NCBI GenBank assembly: GCA_014695195.1
Contig: JACJNW010000034.1
Span: 62,001-126,000, forward strand
Length of the DNA: 64,000 bases
DNA from: Cyanobacteria bacterium FACHB-DQ100
Lineage (GTDB): Bacteria > Cyanobacteriota > Cyanobacteriia > Leptolyngbyales > Leptolyngbyaceae
Direction: 5' to 3'
The position numbers and the translations under genes are program-made. Each line of letters begins with the position of its first letter. The first letter of the stretch is position 1. A model generated the notes under the pieces. That model was not told the DNA's origin. It did not search any database and saw only the letters and a list, made by a program, of their open reading frames with translations. Positions 1 through 10,982 of this stretch are shown here, one piece after another.

Positions 1-636
1 AATCTCCTCAGCACCGTGAATCTATTAACCCTAATGGCGGAAGCCGGCGGACGCAGAATCATTTTGGCAGGGTCACTGGAAGAACCAGATGTAGGCGATG
101 CTCCGATTCCTTCATCACCCTATGCCGCAGCGAAATGGTCGAGTAGCGCTTATGCGCAAATGTTCTATCAGCTTTACCAAGTGCCGATCGTCAATGCGCG
201 AATTTTCATGGTGTACGGCCCTGCTCAAAAAGACATCAAAAAGTTAATTCCCTATGTGACGCTTTCGATGCTGGAAGGAAAAGCACCCGAACTCAGCAGC
301 GGTCAGCGACAAATCGACTGGATTTATGTCGAGGATCTCGTCGATGGCTTGATTGCAACCGCCCAAGCGCCCGGTGTCGAAGGCTGTACATTCGAGCTAG
401 GGTCAAGCACCTTAACCCCAATTTCAACCCTTGTCGAGCAGATTAATCAATTAATTAATCCCAGCATTCGACCTCAATTTGGAGCATTACCCGATCGACC
501 GATGGAACAAGTCCGGGCAGCAAAGATTGCACAATCAATATCAAAGCTAGGCTGGAAGCCAAAAACCTCTCTACAGCAAGGTTTGAGAAGAACTGTCGAA
601 TGGTATACCGCCCATCGGGATCTATACGTCCTCTAA
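1..636 (+). CDS. NAD-dependent epimerase/dehydratase, 3' part (cut by window start)
   Basis: The reading frame is open from the first base, so the N-terminal half with the Rossmann GxxGxxG motif lies outside the window. The visible 211 residues carry the extended short-chain dehydrogenase signature: SSPYAAAKWSS holds the catalytic Tyr-x3-Lys pair, followed by a NARIFMVYGP-type stretch and a QIDWIYVEDLVDGL segment typical of UDP-sugar epimerases and dehydratases. Such enzymes rework nucleotide sugars for cell-surface polysaccharide, which would fit the deacetylase lipoprotein two genes downstream. The exact substrate cannot be read from this part. Confidence 0.85.
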   Translation, partial: NLLSTVNLLTLMAEAGGRRIILAGSLEEPDVGDAPIPSSPYAAAKWSSSAYAQMFYQLYQVPIVNARIFMVYGPAQKDIKKLIPYVTLSMLEGKAPELSSGQRQIDWIYVEDLVDGLIATAQAPGVEGCTFELGSSTLTPISTLVEQINQLINPSIRPQFGALPDRPMEQVRAAKIAQSISKLGWKPKTSLQQGLRRTVEWYTAHRDLYVL

Positions 637-687
637 TCGTGTAATTCTGCCACAATGAGATCAGCACCTTGAAGATTTGTGAAAATT

Positions 688-1362
688 ATGAGTTTCAGCC
701 TACAGCAGATTTCCCAACACCTCGAAAGCACCTCCAGTCGCGATCGCATGATTGCTTTAGCGAACCTGCGAGAAGTCCCTGCAGAAGATGCCGTACCGCT
801 GATCAAAAAGGTGCTGAACGACGAGAGTTTACAAATTCGATCGATGGCAGTCTTTGCGCTGGGAATTAAGCAAACTGACGAATGCTTTCCAATCTTGCTT
901 AATATTCTTGAAACCGAGAAAGATTATGGCATTCGCGCAGACGCCGCAGGTGCTTTAGGATATCTCGAAGATATCAGAGCCTTCGAGCCGTTAGTGCGTG
1001 CCTTTTATGAGGATACAGATTGGCTGGTGCGCTTTAGTGCGGCGGTGGCGCTGGGAAACCTGAAAGATTCACGAGCGCGGGAAGTGCTCTTGCAGGCATT
1101 AGACAGCGAAGAAGTAGTGGTACAACAAGCTGCGATCGCGGCGTTGGGAGAAATTAAAGCCGTCGATACCGTCGATGCGATCCTGCGATTCGCCCAGTCC
1201 GAAGATTGGCTTGTGCGGCAGCGGCTTGCAGAAGCATTAGGCAACCTGCCGAGCGAAAAGAGCCATTCTGCTCTGCGCTATTTGGAGAAAGACAATAATT
1301 CCAACGTGGCAGAATCGGCGCGGCTTGCCTTAAAGCGGTTGAGCGAGTCTGAAGCGGTTTAA
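688..1362 (+). CDS. HEAT-repeat protein
   Basis: The product is 224 residues long and is made almost entirely of about 30-residue alpha-helical HEAT repeats; DWLVRFSAAVALGNL and DWLVRQRLAEALGNL are two well-kept copies. Cyanobacterial HEAT-repeat proteins of this kind include phycobilin lyase relatives (CpcE/F, NblB) and general scaffolds, but nothing here singles out a lyase. A GTG at 679 would add three residues; the ATG at 688 is preferred because MSFSLQQISQHLE resembles the start of related proteins. No phycobilisome gene is adjacent. Role unknown. Confidence 0.75.
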   Translation: MSFSLQQISQHLESTSSRDRMIALANLREVPAEDAVPLIKKVLNDESLQIRSMAVFALGIKQTDECFPILLNILETEKDYGIRADAAGALGYLEDIRAFEPLVRAFYEDTDWLVRFSAAVALGNLKDSRAREVLLQALDSEEVVVQQAAIAALGEIKAVDTVDAILRFAQSEDWLVRQRLAEALGNLPSEKSHSALRYLEKDNNSNVAESARLALKRLSESEAV

Positions 1363-1487
1363 CCGGATCAGGCAGGGGCTAGGGAGAAAAGATTGACAAG
1401 CTTCCCTTCAATTGTGTAAGTTGCATGACTTAGGGATGCCAGTCCGATCGAGTACATCTAATAACTGACCCTAACCCCATCTTCATC

Positions 1488-3317
1488 ATGAAATTGTCGC
1501 TTTGGACACGCCTTTCGAGCTTTTCTAAACGAATTGCTCCTCGATCGCACTGGAAACGATTCGCGCTTTTTGGTTTGTCCCTCGCTGCAACCGTGACGAT
1601 TGGGGCTTGCGCTGGAATGATTCCGACTCAAATGGCAACGATCGCGCCGCCAACCTTGATGGAGGTGATTGAAAAGCCACCAACGCTGAAATCGAGCCTT
1701 AACGTTGCGATCGCTCCAATTTGTACGCAAGGGGCGCAGATTGGCTATCAAGCTTCGACTTCGATTCCTCAAGATTTCAAGCCTGTCACGTTTAACGCTG
1801 AATCGAAGCAGTTCGCTGAAGCCTGGAAAGCCGAGTTTGCAGAAGCACCCTTTCCGCAAATTAATGTGCGGGCGCGATTGGCAAAGGTGCCGATCATGAT
1901 GTATCACGACATTGTGGCACAGAAAGAAGTGTTCTTTGATGTCACGCCCGAAGAGTTTGAGGCGCACTTAAAGCTGGTCCAGAAAAATAATCTCACTCCG
2001 ATTAGCTTTGATCAGCTTGTTGAGCATCTGAAGACGGGAATCCCGCTGCCTGCAAAACCGATCGTGCTCACCTTTGATGATGGATATTTAGGTCACTACA
2101 AGTTTGTCTATCCCTTGCTGAAAAAGTACGGCTACCCCGCAGCATTCGCGATCTATCCTGCCAAAATCGACAAGCCTAGAGGTCGTCCCGGCATGACCTG
2201 GGAGCAAATCAAGGAGATGTCGGCTGATCCTTTGGTAACGATCGCTTCGCATAGTGTGAATCATCCGCGTGATCTACGCGAAATCAAGGAGGATGCCAAG
2301 TTAGCGTTTGAAATGACCGAATCGAAGCGGGCGCTAGAGGAAAAACTCGGCATTCCGATTAAGTATTTTGTCTATCCCGAAGGCAAGAACGATGAGCGGG
2401 TGCAGCAAGCGGCGATCGCGGCCGGCTATCAAGCAGCTTGGACAATGAGCGATGAGGCAAACCTTTTTGCCGCTGAATCCGAAAACCTATTTAACGTCTC
2501 GCGAATTGGACAATCTCAGATCGAGAAAGTGATCGAGGCAGCAAACGGTGGCCCACCCGTGGCGTTGATTAAAGATGGACTGAACTTTAGTGCACCTGTG
2601 GAGTTGATTAAAACTACGGTCAACAAAGTGCCCCTGATCATGGCAGCAGGTGGAAAGCCAACTACGATTCATGCAGACAGCCGTTACCAGGTTGGAGAAA
2701 TCATGAAAGGCACTCCGGCGATCGCGGGTGTCGATGGTGGCTTCTTTTCATTAGAGGCGCTGAACTCGAATAAGATGATTGGCCCTGTGATGAGTTCTCA
2801 AGCTGGAACGTTCGTGCCCGCACCTCAAGGGACGCTGACAAAGCTGGAAGGACGACCGCTCGTTTTGATTAGCGAGCGCACGATCAAATACGTTCCGTTT
2901 GACCCGCTGAAGCATAATACCCGCGAAGGCATTGCCTCTGAATTAGACGGGGTTCAAGATGCGTTTGTGGCTGGGGCATGGTTGGTGAAAGATGGGCAAC
3001 CGCAATCTGCTGAAACTTTCCGGGGACTGTTTGGCTTTGATGCAGAGCGCGATCGAGCGTTTTGGGGAATTGATCAAGCCGATCGTCCGTTAGTTGGAGT
3101 TTCGGGCGATTACGTCAACTCGGTGGCGCTGGGTGAAGCGCTGGCAAAAGCGGGACTCAAAGAAGCGGTAATGTTGGATTCTGGGGCGAGTGCATCACTG
3201 GTGTACAAGGGTGAATCGATGATGAGTTATACGCCGCGTCCGGTGCCGCATATTGTGGCGCTGATGCCGCCTGTGCAGACCGATTCCTCATCTTGTAAGA
3301 CTGCTGCAAATCCGTAA
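1488..3317 (+). CDS. Lipoprotein with polysaccharide deacetylase and phosphodiester glycosidase domains
   Basis: This 609-residue protein begins with basic residues, a hydrophobic stretch and a possible lipobox ending at Cys41 (TIGAC), so it is probably a lipoprotein. Residues about 130-345 form a NodB-type polysaccharide deacetylase: TFDDGY at 195-200 supplies the metal-binding and catalytic Asp residues, and SHSVNH the zinc His pair. Residues about 350-590 look like the NAGPA/DUF2233 phosphodiester glycosidase fold, with AGVDGGFFS and VMLDSGASASL. The protein may trim N-acetylated surface glycan and cleave a sugar phosphodiester, but both activities are inferred from motifs. It appears to be a single gene, separate from pyrG downstream. 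Confidence 0.8.
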   Translation: MKLSLWTRLSSFSKRIAPRSHWKRFALFGLSLAATVTIGACAGMIPTQMATIAPPTLMEVIEKPPTLKSSLNVAIAPICTQGAQIGYQASTSIPQDFKPVTFNAESKQFAEAWKAEFAEAPFPQINVRARLAKVPIMMYHDIVAQKEVFFDVTPEEFEAHLKLVQKNNLTPISFDQLVEHLKTGIPLPAKPIVLTFDDGYLGHYKFVYPLLKKYGYPAAFAIYPAKIDKPRGRPGMTWEQIKEMSADPLVTIASHSVNHPRDLREIKEDAKLAFEMTESKRALEEKLGIPIKYFVYPEGKNDERVQQAAIAAGYQAAWTMSDEANLFAAESENLFNVSRIGQSQIEKVIEAANGGPPVALIKDGLNFSAPVELIKTTVNKVPLIMAAGGKPTTIHADSRYQVGEIMKGTPAIAGVDGGFFSLEALNSNKMIGPVMSSQAGTFVPAPQGTLTKLEGRPLVLISERTIKYVPFDPLKHNTREGIASELDGVQDAFVAGAWLVKDGQPQSAETFRGLFGFDAERDRAFWGIDQADRPLVGVSGDYVNSVALGEALAKAGLKEAVMLDSGASASLVYKGESMMSYTPRPVPHIVALMPPVQTDSSSCKTAANP

Positions 3318-3326
3318 GTAAAGGTA

Positions 3327-3375
3327 GCGCGATCGGTGCGATCGTATCGGTGCGATCGTATTGTTTCGATCGTGC
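3327..3375. repeat. HIP1-like tandem repeat
   Basis: Two perfect tandem copies of the 14-mer ATCGGTGCGATCGT lie at 3332-3345 and 3346-3359 within a stretch rich in CGATCG, between the deacetylase gene and pyrG. This looks like local slippage of HIP1-related sequence. No coding potential is evident. Confidence 0.6.
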
Positions 3376-3423
3376 TGCATTTATTTTTAACACGAGCGGA
3401 ATTTCTGGTAGCGGCGCAATTAA

Positions 3424-5169
<1,746 letters not shown>

Positions 5170-5210
5170 GTTGAGTTTCGCTGGATACCTGCTTTGATAA
5201 GAGTTTTGCG

Positions 5211-5238
5211 GTTGAATGGAAGTTGACTTCCATTCAAC
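5211..5238. promoter_or_regulatory. 28-bp perfect palindrome upstream of chrA
   Basis: The 13-base arm GTTGAATGGAAGT is followed by TG and then its exact reverse complement ACTTCCATTCAAC, ending six bases before the chrA ATG. There is no T-run after it, so it is not a typical terminator of pyrG. It may be an operator for a dimeric repressor or a hairpin that hides the ribosome binding site. Confidence 0.55.
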
Positions 5239-5244
5239 TTCTCT

Positions 5245-6441
5245 ATGGAACGATCGCTCGATCGACTAAAAGAACTCGCTGCCCTTTTCTTCAAGCTGGG
5301 GGTAATCGGGTTTGGAGGCCCCAATGCCCATATCGCCATGATTGAAGCGGAAGTCGTGGGCAAACGCCAATGGCTGAGCCGAGAGCACTTTCTCGATTTG
5401 CTTGGAGCAACAAACCTGATTCCAGGACCTAACTCGACCGAGATGGCGATTCATATCGGCTACATTTATGCGGGTTGGCTGGGCTTGATTGTGGCGGGCG
5501 TAGCATTCATTTTTCCGGCGGTCTTGATCACGGCTGGGTTTGCTTGGGCTTATGTTGCGCTGGGTGCGGTGCCGCAGTTTGCATTTTTGCTGTATGGCAT
5601 CAAGCCTGTGGTTTTGGCGATCGTAGTCGATGCCCTGTGGCGATTGGGGAAAAAGGCAATCAAAACGCGCAAATTGTTTGTGATTGCGATCGCCATTGCT
5701 TTGCTGCTTTGGTTAGGCAACATCAGCGAAATCATTGCGCTTCTTATCGGCGGGGTGCTGGGAATGATTTGGCTGCGATCGCCCGATCGCCCTCAACAAA
5801 CAAAAGAAGAAGCAAACATTTTAATCGCAAGCATTGTCACTAGCAGCACCTTGAAGGCAACGGCAGCAATGACCGCCGCATCGCAGATCTCACTGTGGCA
5901 ATTAGGTTTATCGTTTTTGAAAATCGGCAGCATTTTGTTTGGGGGTGGTTATGTGTTGCTGTCGTTTGTGCAGGGTGAGTTTGTGCAGGGATACGGCTGG
6001 TTAACGCAGCAGCAGTTGTTGGATGCGATCGCGATCGGACAATTTACTCCAGGCCCAATTCTCTCGACCGCAACGTTTATTGGTTACGTGATTGCAGGGC
6101 TTCCGGGCGCGATCGTCGCAACTGTGGGAATTTTTCTGCCTTCTTTTATCTTTGTCGCTGCCTTAAACCCAATCATTCCGTATTTGCGTCGCTCAAAATG
6201 GGCATCTGCATTTCTGGATGCGGTGAATGCCAGTGCGTTGGCGCTGATGACAGTTGTAACTATCCAGCTTGCGATCGCAACCTTCAGCAAATCAAGTGCG
6301 CCTTATGTTGATGGTTTAGCGGTTGCGATCGCGCTCCTGAGTGCAGTGTTGGCGCTTCAATTTAGAGTCAGTGCCGCTTGGCTGGTATTGGGAGGAGCTG
6401 CAATTGGATGGATTGCCTTCACCTTAGGCTATGTTCGATAA
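5245..6441 (+). CDS. chrA: Chromate transporter, two-domain CHR family
   Basis: This 398-residue membrane protein has two homologous CHR halves. The N-terminal half has FFKLGVIGFGGPNAHIAM and LGATNLIPGPNSTEMAI; the second half repeats the pattern as FLKIGSILFGGGYVLL and AIAIGQFTPGPILST. The GFGGP and PGPN/PGP signatures define the ChrA family, which exports chromate in the characterised members; in cyanobacteria the physiological anion is less certain. The start ATG lies just after a perfect palindrome, so expression may be controlled there. No dedicated regulator gene is adjacent. Confidence 0.88.
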   Translation: MERSLDRLKELAALFFKLGVIGFGGPNAHIAMIEAEVVGKRQWLSREHFLDLLGATNLIPGPNSTEMAIHIGYIYAGWLGLIVAGVAFIFPAVLITAGFAWAYVALGAVPQFAFLLYGIKPVVLAIVVDALWRLGKKAIKTRKLFVIAIAIALLLWLGNISEIIALLIGGVLGMIWLRSPDRPQQTKEEANILIASIVTSSTLKATAAMTAASQISLWQLGLSFLKIGSILFGGGYVLLSFVQGEFVQGYGWLTQQQLLDAIAIGQFTPGPILSTATFIGYVIAGLPGAIVATVGIFLPSFIFVAALNPIIPYLRRSKWASAFLDAVNASALALMTVVTIQLAIATFSKSSAPYVDGLAVAIALLSAVLALQFRVSAAWLVLGGAAIGWIAFTLGYVR

Positions 6442-6481
6442 CGGTTGTTCCGATTAGTATCGTGGGCATCTTATAGGCATT

Positions 6482-8710
6482 GTGACTACTCAGAGCTTTC
6501 CCGCAATGAAGCCCCAGCGATTCCTCAAAGGTAAGTCGTTTCCATTACAGATTGTTCTTGTCGTTCCCTTTGTGCTCCAAACTTTTGCAGCCGTGGGTCT
6601 CGTGGGATATTTGTCGTTTCGGAACGGTCAAAGCGCGGTTAACGAACTAGCAGAACAACTGATCGATCGGACAACTGATGTTGTTGATCAACATCTAGAC
6701 TCCTATCTCGCCGTTCCCCAAAAGCTCAATCAGGTAAATGCGGCAGCCATTCGTCGAGGAACGCTGGATGTAAGGAATCGCGAAGCAATGGGACGGTATT
6801 TCTGGGATCAAATGCAGGCGTATGACCTCAGTTATATTGGCGTTGGATTAACTGACGGTACGGGAGCGGGATCAGGTCGTTTTGATGGCACTGTGACCGT
6901 TGACGAATGGACTGCAAAATCACTCAACAATCTGACCAGCTACGCGACGGATCGCCAGGGCAACCGGATTGGAATGAAGAGCCGTTGGACTGCTGACAAT
7001 TTCAGCGAATCTTGGTATACCAATCCAATGGCGGCGGGTAAACCGATTTGGGGAGGAACTTTTGCAATTAACCTGCCAACCGGTCCTTATATCGCTGCGG
7101 CTGCGGGTCGCCCAATCTATGATGTGCAAAATCGCTTACTCGGCGCTATCACAGCGGAAATCCATCTCTTGAAACTGAGTGACTTCCTACGCCAGTTAAA
7201 CACGGGGCAGGTGTTTATTGTTGAGCGCGACGGCAACTTAATTGCGAACTCTAGTCCAGCAAAGCCCTTCACCCTCGTTAACGACAAAATTCAGCGCTTG
7301 CAAGCGATCGATAGCCCCGATCCGATTGTCCAAACCGTTGCCAAGCACATCCAAAGCACCCAAGGATTTCAGTCAATCGCTCAATCCTCTTTGCTTGAGC
7401 TTGAGATTCAGGGAGAACAGCATTTTGTCAATGTTGTGCCCTGGCGTGACGAGTACGGCTTAGACTGGCTGTTAGTCGTGAGCGTACCGGAGCAGACCTT
7501 TATGGCGCAGATCAACGCCAATACACGCACGACGATCGCGCTCTGTTTTGGTGCATTAGTGATTGCCTCGTTGATGGGAATCTTCACAACTCGTTGGATT
7601 GCTCGTCCGATTCTTCGCCTCAATCGAGCGAGTGAAGCGATCGCCGTTGGTCATCTTGACCAAACTGTGGAATCTAGCAACATTAACGAACTCAATGCTT
7701 TGTCCAGCTCTTTCAATCACATGGCAGGACGGCTAAATGAGCTATTCACCGCACTAGAACACAGCAAGAACGAATTAGAAGATCGCGTCGAGGAACGCAC
7801 CGCTAAGCTGAAGGATGCGTTGGCAGAATTGCAGCGAACTCAAGCTCAAATGGTGCAAAGCGAGAAAATGTCGAGCTTGGGGCAATTAGTTGCTGGAGTT
7901 GCACATGAGATTAACAACCCTGTCAACTTTATTCACGGCAATCTTAAGCATATTGCGGAATACGCTCAGGATTTATTAGCGTTTGTGCAGTTGTACCAAC
8001 ACTATTATCCCGATCCGGTCACTGAAATTCAAACCCTGTCTGAAGACATTGATCTAGAGTTCTTGCAGCAAGACCTGCCGAAAGTCTTGTCTTCGATGCA
8101 GCTTGGAACCGATCGCATTCGCCAGATTGTGCTGTCTTTGCGGACTTTCTCGCGCATGGATGAAGCCGAGTACAAAGAGGTCGATATCCACGAAGGCATC
8201 GACAGTACACTGCTGATTTTACAGCACCGCCTTAAAGCGACCTCTCGTCGATCGGAGATTAAGGTAATCAAAGACTACGCAACCTTACCGCACGTCGAAT
8301 GTTATGCGGGACAAATCAACCAAGTGTTTATGAATATCCTGGTGAATGCGATCGACGCAATCGAAGACAACATTGCAAAACAAGCGTTCGACAACAATCT
8401 TGGTCAAATTACAATTCGCACTTCGGTTGTTGATAGGGCATGGGTTGAGGTGGCGATCGTCGATAATGGATGTGGTATTCCTCCAGCCGTTCAGCAACGG
8501 ATTTTTGATCCATTCTTCACCACGAAATCTTTAGGTAAAGGAACCGGAATGGGAATGGCAATCAGTTATCAAATCGTGACCGAACAACATCACGGCAAGC
8601 TGGAGTGCTTTTCCACCGCTGGGGAAACAGAGTTTATCGTCCGGATTCCACTACAGCAGCAATCGCATCCAGAAAATCAGCAGGCACAAAGACTTGTCGG
8701 ATTGCACTGA
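6482..8710 (+). CDS. Membrane-bound sensor histidine kinase (Cache-HAMP-HisKA-HATPase)
   Basis: The 742-residue product has an N-terminal membrane segment, a large periplasmic sensor region of about 290 residues with Cache character (AAAAGRPIYD, VPEQTF), a second membrane segment around residues 350-370, a HAMP linker, a coiled coil starting KNELEDRVEERTAKL, and a kinase core. The phosphorylated His is H475 in GVAHEINNPVNF. The ATP lid motifs are DNGCGIP and GKGTGMGMAI. It probably senses a small extracellular ligand. No response regulator is next to it, so its partner is unknown. The start is a GTG; an in-frame ATG at 6506 is an alternative. Confidence 0.9.
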   Translation: MTTQSFPAMKPQRFLKGKSFPLQIVLVVPFVLQTFAAVGLVGYLSFRNGQSAVNELAEQLIDRTTDVVDQHLDSYLAVPQKLNQVNAAAIRRGTLDVRNREAMGRYFWDQMQAYDLSYIGVGLTDGTGAGSGRFDGTVTVDEWTAKSLNNLTSYATDRQGNRIGMKSRWTADNFSESWYTNPMAAGKPIWGGTFAINLPTGPYIAAAAGRPIYDVQNRLLGAITAEIHLLKLSDFLRQLNTGQVFIVERDGNLIANSSPAKPFTLVNDKIQRLQAIDSPDPIVQTVAKHIQSTQGFQSIAQSSLLELEIQGEQHFVNVVPWRDEYGLDWLLVVSVPEQTFMAQINANTRTTIALCFGALVIASLMGIFTTRWIARPILRLNRASEAIAVGHLDQTVESSNINELNALSSSFNHMAGRLNELFTALEHSKNELEDRVEERTAKLKDALAELQRTQAQMVQSEKMSSLGQLVAGVAHEINNPVNFIHGNLKHIAEYAQDLLAFVQLYQHYYPDPVTEIQTLSEDIDLEFLQQDLPKVLSSMQLGTDRIRQIVLSLRTFSRMDEAEYKEVDIHEGIDSTLLILQHRLKATSRRSEIKVIKDYATLPHVECYAGQINQVFMNILVNAIDAIEDNIAKQAFDNNLGQITIRTSVVDRAWVEVAIVDNGCGIPPAVQQRIFDPFFTTKSLGKGTGMGMAISYQIVTEQHHGKLECFSTAGETEFIVRIPLQQQSHPENQQAQRLVGLH

Positions 8711-8784
8711 GGTCAGGATTGCAAGTGCAATCTTGCAGACAAATCACGGATGATCCACGACCTCGAATGTTCAACTCTAATGAT

Positions 8785-9011
8785 TTAAGCTAGGATAGGC
8801 AACTGGATCATGAACTCAATTCCCTGACCTAGCTCGAACTGAACCTCTAAACGACCGCCATGGTTTTCTTCTACAATTTGACGGGCGATCGTTAGTCCGA
8901 GTCCCATTCCTTTACCTACCGCTGGTTCGTGCTAATCCCTCTAATCCGCTCTGTTGCACCTTTCATTGATTGTAGTAATTTGGCACGAGTGATAGCAGTA
9001 CCTATGAGATG
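8785..9011 (-). pseudogene. Remnant of a histidine kinase gene
   Basis: The minus strand encodes two pieces of a histidine kinase in different frames. The upstream piece reads LLQSMKGATERIRGIST, the conserved segment after the phosphorylation helix. The downstream piece reads EPAVGKGMGLGLTIARQIV and ends with EFMIQLPILA and a stop at 8785, the end of an HATPase domain. About a hundred residues between them are missing and the frame shifts at the join near 8935, so the gene is dead. It lies tail to tail with the intact kinase at 6482-8710 and is probably a decayed paralogue. Confidence 0.75.
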
Positions 9012-9048
9012 CTATCACTGCAAATTCAACTGATAACTCAATCAATCG

Positions 9049-10527
9049 TTATTGAGGCTTTGAACTGGGCTTCGGAGTTGGAGCTTTCAGCGCTTTGGGC
9101 AAGGGTGGCACCGACGGGACTGGAACAACGCTGGGTTTTGGGCTGGGCGCGATGATCGCACGAGGAGCTGCTTTTTCTCCTAAAATTCCTGGATTGCCTG
9201 TATCAAAAACTCCTGCCACACAAGCGATCATCATCGTGGCTAGAGTTCCAACAAATAAAGCTTTCCATCCCAACTCAGAGATATCTTTGCGGCGTGAGGG
9301 AATCAGCGCGATCGTTCCTCCCGCAAAGATGCCAACCGAAGCTAAATGAGCAAAGCCCGAAAGCGCATAGCTGATAATGAGAACGGCGCGATCGCTAATC
9401 GGATTTTCCGGTCGGGATGCTGCCGCTGCTAAAGCTTGATAGGGAGGAATTGCTGTTTCGAGCAAGCGCCGTCCGATGATTACAGAAGATTCCCAAAGCT
9501 CATTCCAGTCCAGCGAAACCCCGGTCAGAAACGTAAACGGCAAAAATAAAACGCCTGTAATATTCGCCAAAGTGACGACTTTGAAGATATCTCCGATCGG
9601 CGCTGGAAGCGTTGCCAATCCACCAAAGATTTGATTGATTAGTGAAACCAAGCCCAGAATCAGAATCAGCACGGCTGCGATCGACACTGCCATTTTCACG
9701 CCGTCGAATGCCCCCAGAATTGCTGCATCCAGGGGACTGACTCGCTCTTCCTTAGCTTGAACGATTCCGCCATCTTCAGCGAGATATTCTTCCTCTTTGG
9801 GAATGCCACCCATTGTTAATGGCTTTTCGGTCTCAGGAACAAGGATTTTGGACAGAACAAAACAAGCCGGGATTGCAATAATCGACGCAGAAACTAAGTG
9901 ACCCAGAATATTCGGAAACACTGGACGTAGAAAGCTGACATAGATCGCTAAAGTCGATGAAGCGGCGGTTCCAAAGCAGCAGGACAAAATCGCGCAGAGT
10001 TCGCTGCGGGTCATTTTCGGCAAATAGGGCTTAACCACGATCGCCGCCTCAATCCCAACAAAAATATTCGCCGCCCCGCTCAAGGCTTCAGCGCCACTCA
10101 ATCGCATCACCGCATAAAACGCTTTGGCAAATACGTTGGTGATCACCTGAATCACACCGAGATTTTGCAATAGTGCCATCAACCCGGAGAAAAAGATCAC
10201 CGTTGGCAGAGCACGAAACGCAAAAATGTATCCTAAATTCACGTCGCTCGGTTGTCCGAGCACAGGAACGATATTTCGCCCGAACACAAAACGCGCTCCA
10301 GCGTCCGCCGCTAGAAACACTCCATCGAGCAAATTACTAAAAATCTGAAGTGCTTCACGAGTTCCTGGCACCACAAAAACCATCGCACCAAGAACCAGTT
10401 GCAGCAGAATCCCAGACAGCACCACTCGCCAAGGAAACAGCTTAGGCGTGCGATCCTCAGAGAACAGCCACGCGATCGCACACAAGCCAAAGATGCCAGC
10501 CAACGAAACAAGATTGAGTACGCTCAT
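9049..10527 (-). CDS. Concentrative nucleoside transporter (CNT/NupC family)
   Basis: The 492-residue product is a polytopic membrane protein of the CNT family, which couples nucleoside uptake to a sodium or proton gradient. Family features include FSGLMALLQNLGVIQVI, GAANIFVGIEAAIVVKPYL and TRSELCAI, matching the gate and core domains of NupC. The last 40 residues are a Pro/Lys/Ser-rich tail (VPSVPPLPKALKAPTPKPS) that is not part of the fold and is probably exposed. The start is the ATG at 10527. It is probably monocistronic. Substrate preference cannot be decided from sequence alone. Confidence 0.85.
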   Translation of the reverse strand: MSVLNLVSLAGIFGLCAIAWLFSEDRTPKLFPWRVVLSGILLQLVLGAMVFVVPGTREALQIFSNLLDGVFLAADAGARFVFGRNIVPVLGQPSDVNLGYIFAFRALPTVIFFSGLMALLQNLGVIQVITNVFAKAFYAVMRLSGAEALSGAANIFVGIEAAIVVKPYLPKMTRSELCAILSCCFGTAASSTLAIYVSFLRPVFPNILGHLVSASIIAIPACFVLSKILVPETEKPLTMGGIPKEEEYLAEDGGIVQAKEERVSPLDAAILGAFDGVKMAVSIAAVLILILGLVSLINQIFGGLATLPAPIGDIFKVVTLANITGVLFLPFTFLTGVSLDWNELWESSVIIGRRLLETAIPPYQALAAAASRPENPISDRAVLIISYALSGFAHLASVGIFAGGTIALIPSRRKDISELGWKALFVGTLATMMIACVAGVFDTGNPGILGEKAAPRAIIAPSPKPSVVPVPSVPPLPKALKAPTPKPSSKPQ

Positions 10528-10685
10528 GGGTAGAATCGGGCGAGAACGCTAGAGAAGTCATCGTTCATAGCACGATACATAAGATTCCCGATTTCGGCGC
10601 AATAATCTTTCAGGCTTAAGGCTAAATGATCCTGAAACCCGAATTCCAAGCCATAATGATTGCAGCGTTAACTGACCCTGCATAA

Positions 10686-10982
10686 ATGATGGACGCTTTT
10701 GAGCCGACTCCGCCAACTTGGACACAGACGGCGGTTCATTCTTTCTCGTTTGCTTGTCCGACCTGTCATAAGCCTGCGATCGAAGCCGATCGCGTTTGGA
10801 TTAATCGCCGATCGCCTGTCTTTACCGAGGACTACCGCAAAAAATGGCAGGAGTTCTATCACTGTCAATGTGGTCAGGCGTGGTGGGCTTGGAGCAGTGA
10901 GCGACCTCCAAGCGAATTCGGAAACCGCGAAGACGATCTCCGCCGCCGATCGGATTCGTTTAACCCTTTTGACGACTTTTAG
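10686..10982 (+). CDS. Hypothetical protein with Cys pairs
   Basis: A 98-residue protein with CPTCHK near residues 24-29 and a second CQCGQ motif near 61, so it may bind zinc as a small ribbon. The C-terminus is rich in Arg, Asp and Phe. Two ATG codons follow each other at the start. Its last 23 bases overlap, tail to tail, the end of the metal transporter permease on the other strand. I do not recognise a family with a known function. Confidence 0.6.
   Translation: MMDAFEPTPPTWTQTAVHSFSFACPTCHKPAIEADRVWINRRSPVFTEDYRKKWQEFYHCQCGQAWWAWSSERPPSEFGNREDDLRRRSDSFNPFDDF

Noticed and set aside
8717-8732. Small palindrome GATTGCAAGTGCAATC after the sensor kinase
   Set aside because: Seven-bp arms without a T-run; too weak to call a terminator.
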